Source of the DNA: an uncultured Marmoricola sp.
GTDB lineage: Bacteria > Actinomycetota > Actinomycetes > Propionibacteriales > Nocardioidaceae
DNA: 17,523 bases
NCBI RefSeq assembly: GCF_943913695.1
Contig: NZ_CALTZE010000084.1
Span: forward strand, 1-17,523
Direction: 5' to 3'
Part shown: positions 7,357 to 14,700 of the stretch, piece after piece
How positions within the stretch are numbered: position 1 is the stretch's first letter
How the letters are laid out: each line of letters starts with the position of its first letter
Made by a program: the position numbers and the translations under genes
Notes under the pieces: generated by a model
The model's database searches: none
What the model was told of the DNA's origin: nothing
Seen by the model: the letters and a program-made list of their open reading frames with translations, nothing else

Positions 7357-8467
7357 GGACGGCCCGGGCCTGTTCGAGCTCCCGACTGGGAGGAGCGGCC
7401 GGTTCGAGCCGGCACGGCTGACCCAGGCGCGGGCGCGCCTCGGCGTCAGCAAGGCCGACCTGGCTTCATCCGTCGGCGTCTCGGCCGCGGCGATCGGCCA
7501 GTACGAGGCCGGCGTGAACTCGCCGCGCGCTGAGGTCCTGGACCGGTTGGCAGAGGCTCTTGACGTCCCTCCTGGATTCTTCGGCGTCGGCCGCCCGCTG
7601 GCGCGCATCGACACGGTGAACGCGCACTTCCGCAGCCTGAGGTCAGCCCGCGTGAGCGACCGCCACAAGGCGCTGGCCACCGCCACGTTGGTATGGGAGC
7701 TGACCTTCGCACTCGAGCGGTACGTCAAGCTGCCTGAGGCGGACTTCCCGACCCTCCCGGCGGGGACGACGCCGACCGAGGCGGCGGCGGCCCTGCGGCG
7801 GCACTGGGGTCTGCCGGACGGGCCCGTGAAACACCTGGTCGCGACGGCGGAGTCGCGCGGGATCGTCGTCGCTGTGCGTCCACTGCGCGAGATCGAAGCC
7901 GTCGACGCTTTCTCGGTGGTCATTGTCGATCGGCCGGTCATCATCACCACGCCGCGGCGCAGCGAGAACGTCTTCCGGCACAGGTTCTCGACCGCCCACG
8001 AGATCGGGCACCTGCTGCTGCACGGCGAGTCCGGCGAGTACAGCGCGGCGGTCGAGAAGGAGGCCGACGAGTTCGCCGCCGCGTTCCTGACGCCGGCGGC
8101 CGCAATGGACGAGGCGCTGCCGCAGCGGCTCGACCTGGCGGCCCTGGATCGGCTCGGGCGGACGTGGGGCGTCTCGCCGAAGTCTCTGGTGCGCCGGATG
8201 GTCGAGCGCGGGCGTACCACCGAGTCGTCGGCACGGCGGGCCTACCAGCGCCTTGCCATGATCGACGACCCGCTGGCCGACCCGACCAGCGCCTACCCGG
8301 GCGAGATGCCGTCGCTGCTGAAGAAGGCCGCGGCACTGGCGGGCGACCACGGCGCGGGAGTGCCCGCTCTCGCCGAGGCGCTCAAGCTCAGCCCCATGCA
8401 GGTGCGTGACCTGCTCGGCGATGCCGACCAGCGCCCGGTCCTACGCCTCGTCGGCGCCCAGGGCTGA
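7349..8467 (+). CDS. XRE-family HTH regulator fused to an ImmA/IrrE (M78) zinc peptidase
   Basis: A 372-aa protein. An XRE helix-turn-helix spans about residues 24-78 (RLGVSKADLASSVGVSAAAI, followed by GQYEAG). The peptidase domain, about 140-290, has HEIGH at 217-221 and EKEADEF at 236-242, where E238 is the likely third zinc ligand. Fused HTH-ImmA proteins can repress their own promoter and act by cleaving a partner or repressor; ICEBs1 ImmA and Deinococcus IrrE are known split relatives. The frame is open upstream to 7076, but ATG 7349 is chosen because the HTH starts soon after and it overlaps the previous gene by 8 bp, with GGAAGGG just upstream. About 80 C-terminal residues lie beyond the peptidase core. 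Only 3 bp separate it from the helicase gene. It is probably the switch of the cassette, responding to an unknown signal. Confidence 0.92.
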   Translation: MSEDGPGLFELPTGRSGRFEPARLTQARARLGVSKADLASSVGVSAAAIGQYEAGVNSPRAEVLDRLAEALDVPPGFFGVGRPLARIDTVNAHFRSLRSARVSDRHKALATATLVWELTFALERYVKLPEADFPTLPAGTTPTEAAAALRRHWGLPDGPVKHLVATAESRGIVVAVRPLREIEAVDAFSVVIVDRPVIITTPRRSENVFRHRFSTAHEIGHLLLHGESGEYSAAVEKEADEFAAAFLTPAAAMDEALPQRLDLAALDRLGRTWGVSPKSLVRRMVERGRTTESSARRAYQRLAMIDDPLADPTSAYPGEMPSLLKKAAALAGDHGAGVPALAEALKLSPMQVRDLLGDADQRPVLRLVGAQG

Positions 8468-8470
8468 CCG

Positions 8471-11212
8471 GTGGCGTCCGTAGAGCAGCAGGTCCGCAGC
8501 GCGGACAGCGCGATCTGCCAGAACATCGAGCGGTACGCCGACGACCGCGAGTTCCTATCGCAGAACCTTCTCGCCCAGCTCCGGAATCTAGTCGAGGGGC
8601 TCATCGTCTGGTCGCACCTCGGCGACCCGTCCGCCGAGTTTCACTACGACCGGGTGGGCCCGGCGCTGGAGGCGGTCAAGGCGAAGGCCAAGTTCCGGCT
8701 GCTGAGCCGGTTCCACAACCTGCTCCAGGCCAGCGCCTCGCACTACACGCTGGACGGGGACCCGTCCGAGCGGCTGATGCTCAAGTACTACGAGTACCTG
8801 CTCCGCACGCGTGACCTCGCGCTGAAGGAGTTCGGCATCGCGATCCTCGGCAACCTCGAGCTGTTCCCGGTCGATCTTGACCCGTCGCTCCGCGAGTACT
8901 ACGAGAGGATCGCCGCGCGCATCGAGGCAGCCCGGGCGACGCCGACGGAGCCACGCCGCGAGCGCTACTACGTCCACAGCTCGCGGCCGTTCTTCGTCGG
9001 CGGCCGGATCTACTACGAGGTCACGTTCTCGCTCGCCCACAACTGGACCAGCAAGTTCGACCGCACGATCGCGTTCACAGACGTCGACATGACCGACAAG
9101 TACGCGGCGTACCTGGACCTGTCGAGCGAGTCGATCACGGTGCTCGGCGAGACCATGCCGATCCTGATCATCCGTGCGTGGGAGGTCTCGATCCGCCCGT
9201 GCGAGTTCGAGAACTTCGCCCGCATCTTCGGCCCGGCGTCGCAGGTCCAGTCGAGCCACGCCGAGTACCGCAACCTGATGCAGTACCTGACGACGACCCG
9301 CTCCAGCCTCCTCGACCTAGTCGATATGACCGACGCGAGCTACACGCAGATCCGCGCCTGGGCTCTCAAGGACTCGCGCCGTTCAGCGGTGATCTTCCCC
9401 GCGCTGGATGAGGCCCGGAGGGTCATCCGCGCGAACCGCCCAGGGTCGCGCGTGCTGCGGTACCTGATGCTCCAGATGCGCAACCGGGTCATCAAGGCTC
9501 AGTTCGACCCGGAGCCGAACGGGTGGCTGTCGGGACTCCGGCTCACCTCGCGAAGCAGCCCGTTCGACAAGATGCCGTTCTGCACCGCTCCGAGCGGGCA
9601 CGTTCCACGGTTCGGAGATCTCGCGGAGAGTCTCGATGCAACCGGTCGTGAGCACGAACTGCTGGCACGCCGCGTGAGGAACAACGTCGAGCAGCATGGC
9701 GCGATTTACACCCCGGCTGCAGAGTTCGAAGATCTCGGCGACGTCGACGCGCTGATCGCCAAGCACAACCGACTCCTGCCGCCGACCGACCGGCACGCGC
9801 CCCGGAAGCTCAAGCACGAGAACGGGCACGTCTTCATCGTCGGATACGAGGACGATACGGTCGCGATCATCGAGAAGCTGCAGCAGGCCGCTGGCGAGGG
9901 CCTCGAGGGACATGCCGATGACGTGCAGGACTGGTTGGATGCGAACCCGGGCGTGATCGACGACCCCTCGAAGGCGGAGGCCCTGAAGGCCCTCTTCGAG
10001 CAGTCGAACGTCGCGCTCGTCATCGGCGCAGCCGGCACCGGAAAATCGACGATGGTCAACCACATCGCCAACTACTTCGCCGGCAAGAGCAAGCTCTTCC
10101 TCGCGCACACGAACCCGGCCGTCGACAACCTGAAGCGGCGCGTCGACGCGCCGAACACCGAGTTCCGGACGATCACCAGTCACGTCTACAAGACTGAGGA
10201 CTTCGGCTCGAGGTACGACGTGGTGGTGATCGACGAGTGCAGCACCGTCGACAACGCGAGCCTGCTGAAGGTGCTCGGCTGCACCGAGTTCGACCTGCTC
10301 GTGCTCGTCGGCGACGTCTACCAGATCGAGTCGATCCAGTTTGGCAACTGGTTCAGCCTGGCCCGCTCCTACATCCCGGAAGGTTCCACATTCGAGCTCA
10401 CGAAGCCGTTCCGAACCGACGATGACGCGCTGCTCACGCTGTGGGACCGCGTGCGCAACCTCGACGACCGCATCGAGGAGTCGCTCTCGAAGAACGGCTA
10501 CTCGATGGAGCTGAGCGAGGAGCTGTTCACGCGCCGGGGCGACGATGAGATCGTCCTCTGCCTCAACTACGACGGCCTGTACGGCATCAACAACGTCAAC
10601 CGCTTCCTGCAGGCAGGCAACCCAAGCCCAGCGGTCGGGTGGGGCGAGTCGACCTACAAGGTCGGCGATCCTGTGCTGTTCAACGAGACCGACCGGTTCC
10701 GGCCCGTCATCTTCAACAACATGAAGGGCACGATCGCCGCCATTGATCGCACTCCCGGGCGGATCACGTTCGACGTCGACCTCGAGCGGGAGGTCACCGA
10801 AAGCGAGGTGGCCTTCACGGAGCTCCGCTGGGTGGCGGAGTCGACGGTCCAGTTCGATGTCTTCGAGCGCGCAAGCAGCGACGAGGACGACGACATGCTC
10901 AACACGCTCATCCCGTTCCAGATCGCGTACGCGGTGTCGATCCACAAGGCCCAGGGCCTCGAGTACGACTCGGTCAAGGTCGTGATCACCGATGCCAACG
11001 AGGAACGGATCTCTCACAACATTTTCTATACGGCGATCACACGAGCACGCCGACGGCTCGGGGTCTTCTGGACTCCGGAGACGCAGCAGCGGATCCTGAG
11101 CCGGCTGGCGGTGCGCGAGAACACCAAGGACGAGAGCCTGCTGAAGGCACGCCGCGGCGTCGTGCCACTGGGTGCCCGACCGAGGAGGACGAGGGAACGC
11201 CCCCGGCCGTAG
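8471..11212 (+). CDS. SF1 helicase with a large uncharacterised N-terminal region
   Basis: A 913-aa protein from a GTG start 3 bp after the previous stop. The C-terminal half is an SF1 (RecD/UvrD-like) helicase: Walker A GAAGTGKST at 519-527, Walker B VVVIDEC at 584-590, GDVYQIESIQ near 614, SIHKAQGLEYDSVKV near 823 and FYTAITRARRRLG near 852. These motifs are complete, so ATPase activity is expected. Residues 1-500 match nothing I recognise. The first 120 are helical (FLSQNLLAQLRNLVEGLIVW) and about 155-240 look beta-rich. No nuclease motif was identified. The tail is basic. The tight link to an XRE-ImmA regulator, and a restriction gene relic downstream, suggest a defence effector acting on DNA or RNA. 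A role in repair or element maintenance is possible. Confidence 0.9.
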   Translation: MASVEQQVRSADSAICQNIERYADDREFLSQNLLAQLRNLVEGLIVWSHLGDPSAEFHYDRVGPALEAVKAKAKFRLLSRFHNLLQASASHYTLDGDPSERLMLKYYEYLLRTRDLALKEFGIAILGNLELFPVDLDPSLREYYERIAARIEAARATPTEPRRERYYVHSSRPFFVGGRIYYEVTFSLAHNWTSKFDRTIAFTDVDMTDKYAAYLDLSSESITVLGETMPILIIRAWEVSIRPCEFENFARIFGPASQVQSSHAEYRNLMQYLTTTRSSLLDLVDMTDASYTQIRAWALKDSRRSAVIFPALDEARRVIRANRPGSRVLRYLMLQMRNRVIKAQFDPEPNGWLSGLRLTSRSSPFDKMPFCTAPSGHVPRFGDLAESLDATGREHELLARRVRNNVEQHGAIYTPAAEFEDLGDVDALIAKHNRLLPPTDRHAPRKLKHENGHVFIVGYEDDTVAIIEKLQQAAGEGLEGHADDVQDWLDANPGVIDDPSKAEALKALFEQSNVALVIGAAGTGKSTMVNHIANYFAGKSKLFLAHTNPAVDNLKRRVDAPNTEFRTITSHVYKTEDFGSRYDVVVIDECSTVDNASLLKVLGCTEFDLLVLVGDVYQIESIQFGNWFSLARSYIPEGSTFELTKPFRTDDDALLTLWDRVRNLDDRIEESLSKNGYSMELSEELFTRRGDDEIVLCLNYDGLYGINNVNRFLQAGNPSPAVGWGESTYKVGDPVLFNETDRFRPVIFNNMKGTIAAIDRTPGRITFDVDLEREVTESEVAFTELRWVAESTVQFDVFERASSDEDDDMLNTLIPFQIAYAVSIHKAQGLEYDSVKVVITDANEERISHNIFYTAITRARRRLGVFWTPETQQRILSRLAVRENTKDESLLKARRGVVPLGARPRRTRERPRP

Positions 11213-11247
11213 CCGACCACCGTGGACCGCGTGCCGGCAGTGAGGCG

Positions 11248-11566
11248 GCCCTGGACCCCAGTAACGTCCCTGTGACCCCCAGCCTCCCGGCAGACCCCGC
11301 GCGCGACGCCTTCGACCAGCTCTATGACGGCGTCCGCTCCCGGCGCCTCCCGTTGCGACCAGCTGTTCAAGACTAGAAGGCCCACTTCGGCACGCTCGCC
11401 GAGATCAACCTGGAGGGATAGTTCGAGTACGCCGACGGCGAGAAGCTCGAAGACTGCATCGCCGGGCATGAGGTCAACGCAAGGTACAGCCAGAGCCAAG
11501 GGAGGCTGGATGCTCCCGCCTGAAGCCGTCGGCGAGTTGTGAAAGGTGATCACCGCCAGCGACAGC
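11248..11566 (+). pseudogene. Decayed NaeI-type restriction endonuclease gene
   Basis: A remnant of the catalytic domain of a NaeI-like type II restriction endonuclease. Pieces in two frames line up in order with the family as I know it: DAFDQLYDG (11305-11331), CDQLFKT (11354-11374, other frame), AHFGTLAEINLEG (11380-11418), FEYADGEKL (11422-11448), ARYSQSQ (11479-11499) and GGWMLPPEAVGEL (11501-11539, other frame). Aligning these requires a 1-base insertion near 11340, a 1-base deletion near 11376 and an insertion near 11500. Nonsense codons lie at 11419-11421 (TAG, where Glu is usual) and 11540-11542 (TGA, where Cys is usual). By NaeI numbering Glu70 remains, but Asp86, Asp95 and Lys97 read Glu, Asn and Arg. 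The DNA-binding C-terminal half is absent. No methyltransferase gene is present in the window. Confidence 0.8.
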
Positions 11567-11752
11567 CATCCCACGGTTGCTACGGAGTAGTCGACCGCCC
11601 AGTCGACCCCAGGCGTTTGATTGGCGCTAATCCATGTACTCACGGCTCATCTTCCGGTGTCAGCTAGTGCTGAGACGCAGTCCGGCGCAGACGTTCGGTC
11701 GCGCGACGCGTGTGCGTGATTCTGGGCCGTTCGCCGTGGCTTCGTAGCCGAA
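11567..11752. other. Intergenic spacer between converging cargo and relaxase genes
   Basis: No coding frame resembling a protein was seen here. It contains two very short stem-loops, TCAGC-TAGT-GCTGA (11660-11673) and GGCT-TCGT-AGCC (11738-11749), neither strong enough to call a terminator. It could still contain the 3' ends of both converging transcripts and a cargo boundary. Confidence 0.4.
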
Positions 11753-14700
11753 TCATGGCCGACCGGTCGGTGGCATGCGGCGATTTATGGTCGGACTTGA
11801 CCAGGGATAGTCCGCTTCTTGGGATTGGCGGATCGTGGGAGTGTCGAGAGGCGAGGTCGCGTCGATCGGGATCTCCAGACGGGAGACGATCCGGTAGCGC
11901 AGGTCGCGGGCGGGGCTGTCGCCCAGGGGTGTCTCGGCGACGATCGCGCGGGTGGCGGCGCCGACGTCGTGACCGTGCTCGTGGGCCTGCTGCAGCATCG
12001 CTGCGGTGGCCGGCCAGTCGCCCTGCTCGAGGAGGCGCGGGTCGAGCTCGCGGGCCAGCGGTGCCCACCGCTCGGCGGGCGTCTTGTCGGCCGCGGCCGC
12101 GAGTCGGGCGCGGACGTCGCTGCTCTTGTGCAGCTCCGCCACGGCCGCGTTCCTCGGGTCGGCATCCCAGCTCTTGACCGCGTCGCGCAGGTCCCGGCGG
12201 GCCTGCAGCTGGGAGACATGCAGCCGGGCCCGGACCTGGTTGATTCCCGGCTCCCAGGCCCGGCTGGGACGGGCCGAGATGACCCGCATGGCGGCCACCC
12301 GCGCCTGTTCGGGGGCGAGGTTGTCGAGCCGTTCGTTGAGGAGCTGGTCGCCGAGGGACCGGAAGGCGGGCTGGCCGCTGGCCACCGCGGCGGTGAGCGC
12401 GGCCGGGCCGCGCTGAGCGAGCAGGTCAGCGGGGTCCAGTCCGTCGGGGAACCGGGCGTAGCCGGGGTCTAGGCCGTGCGGGGTGAGCATCCAGAAGTCG
12501 CGCTCGGCCGCGACCTGGCCCGCCAGGTCGGCGTCGGTGGCCACGATCGGGTCGCGGCCGACGGCGGCCAACTGCGCGGCCTGCTCATCGGTTAGGGATG
12601 TGCCGAGCGGGGCCACGCCGAGGTACAGGCCGGCGCTGGCGATCGTGACGGCGACCGCGTCCATGGGGCCCTCGACGATCACCGGGACGGCGCCCTCGGC
12701 AAGCACTTCGTCGACGACACCGAACAGTTGCGCGCCCTTGTGGAACAGCGGGGTGTCGGCGGTGTTGAGGTACTTCGGTCCGGCCTTGTCGTGGTCGGTG
12801 AGGCCGGGGCGGCGGCGGCCGACGAAGCCGAGCACCTCGCCCTGGTGGATCACCGGGAACATCACGCGGTCGCGGAACCGGTCGATGAGGCGGCCGGTGC
12901 TGGCCTCTACAGCGACTCCGGTGGCGAGCATCTCGGCGTCGCTGACGCCGCGGCCGCGGAGGTGGTCGACCAGGTTGGTCCAGCCGGCCGGAGCCTGACC
13001 GGGGCGGAACCGCTCGTCGCCGGCGAGGTCGACGCCGAACCGGCCGGTGAGGTCGTCGCGGCCCCACGAGTCGGTGAAACGGGACTCGAAGAAGGTCTGC
13101 GTGAGCTCGTTGATCTCGACCATGCGCTCACGCGTGACGGGGGAGGAGTGCCACTCGTCGGCGCGCTGGTACATGAGCCGGATGTCGGCGTCGGTGGGCT
13201 CCAGCCGGGTGCCGCCGAGGTCGCGGATGTAGGCGGCCAGCGTGAGGTCGCTCTCGATGTACTGGTCCTCGTCGACGTCGACCAGGTCCTCCTCGAGCGC
13301 GTCGACCTGGTGCTCGTCGACCACGTCGACGGAGGGCTCGAGGTCCAGGCCAGGGTCCTCAGCGCTCGGCCAGTCGGCCCAAGCGGAGTCGTCGGGAAGG
13401 TCGACGAACATCGCCGGGTCGGGCTCGATGCCGTCCCACAGGTCCGCCGGCGGCTCCTCGAAGTGGTACTCGTGCGCGTGTTCGTCGGGGGCGGTCTCCA
13501 GGGCGCTCGAGGTCCGCCAGACCAGTGCCTGGCACTCGTCGACGCCCTCCCAGCCGTCGCTCGGCAGCGCCCGGCCGGCGCCCAGCAGGGCCTGGACCTG
13601 CCAGCCACGCTGTAGGCCGTGGTCGACGTTGGAGACCAGCGCCGGCCACCAGGTGCTGGCCCGAATGCTCGCGGCCCGCTCGGGACCGAACAGGTCCGCG
13701 AGCCGAGGCGCCCAGTCGGTGGTGACGCTTTCTCCGTGGGAGCCGTCGCCGATCTGGGCGGCGACCGCGGGTGTGAGGTGCCGGGCCATGCGCCACCAGA
13801 GCGCGGCCGCGGTGAGCTCGTCGGGCAGCGGGCCGGCCGGGTGATCGGGCGCGGCGGCGGTGCGCAGCAGCTCGTGGGCCGTGACGCCGGCACGCGACAT
13901 CGCGGCCAGCCGCTCGGCCAGGAGCGGGGTGAACTCGTCGTCGCGGACCTGCGGGGCCAGGGAGTAGAGCAGCTGACGCCATTCCTTGAGCGCCGGCGTG
14001 TGGTCTCCGGTGACGGCCCGGTTGAGGCGCCGCTGCCACGTCGCCGACGCCTTCTGCAGCTGCGGTGCGCCGGTCGGTCGCCGGTCGTCGGCGGGGACCT
14101 GCATGGCTGCGCGCCAGACCTCCACATCAGCAACTACTTCGGCCACCGTGGCGCCTGTGCCTGATGCGGGGCGGATGCCGTTCTGCGCCCACACCGGCAG
14201 CGAGGCCTGCTCGGCGGCGCGGGTGTGCACCTGCTCGGCGAGCTGCTCGACCAGGTGCGCGCGCTGGGAGAGGTAGGCACCCCAGTGCGGGTCCTCGGCC
14301 ATGCGCGCAGGGATCCCGGGCATCCACGGCAGCGGGCCGGCGCCCGCGTTGCGCAGCCCGGAGGAGTCGAGGCGCCAGTCCAGGACCGCGGCCCGGTCGC
14401 GCGCGCTCTCCAGCTCCCGGTCCCCGGCGGCGGCCCGGAGCGCTTCGACGGGGTTCTCGCCGGCCGCGCCGAGCAGCAGCAGGTGGGCGCGCAGGGTGGG
14501 CCAGGCGGCCTCATCGGACAGCCCGGGCGCCAGTGTCTCGACGGCGGTGTCCAGCGCGTCGACCATGTTGACAGTGGTGCCGTCGCCGCCGGTGATGGTC
14601 TCGTGGCGCAGCAGGTCCTCGGCGGCGACGTAGAGGCTGTCGAGGTAGCGCTGGGAGACCTCGCCGAGCCGGGTAGCCGGGTCGGCCTGCTCGCGGATCA

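Noticed and set aside
8471..8830. HEPN RNase domain at the start of the helicase protein
   Set aside because: The helical pattern is suggestive, but no Arg-x4-6-His motif is present in this region, so I do not call it.
11026..11643. Minus-strand 205-aa frame across the helicase end and the restriction relic
   Set aside because: It is antisense to the helicase motif region and to the NaeI-like motifs, with no domain of its own.
11738..11749. GGCT-TCGT-AGCC stem-loop just after the relaxase stop
   Set aside because: The stem is only 4 bp with no T-run, too weak to call a terminator.
11759..11770. Perfect 12-bp palindrome at the relaxase 3' end
   Set aside because: It lies inside the last codons of the relaxase gene, and one GC-rich palindrome of this size is not enough to call a terminator or attachment site.
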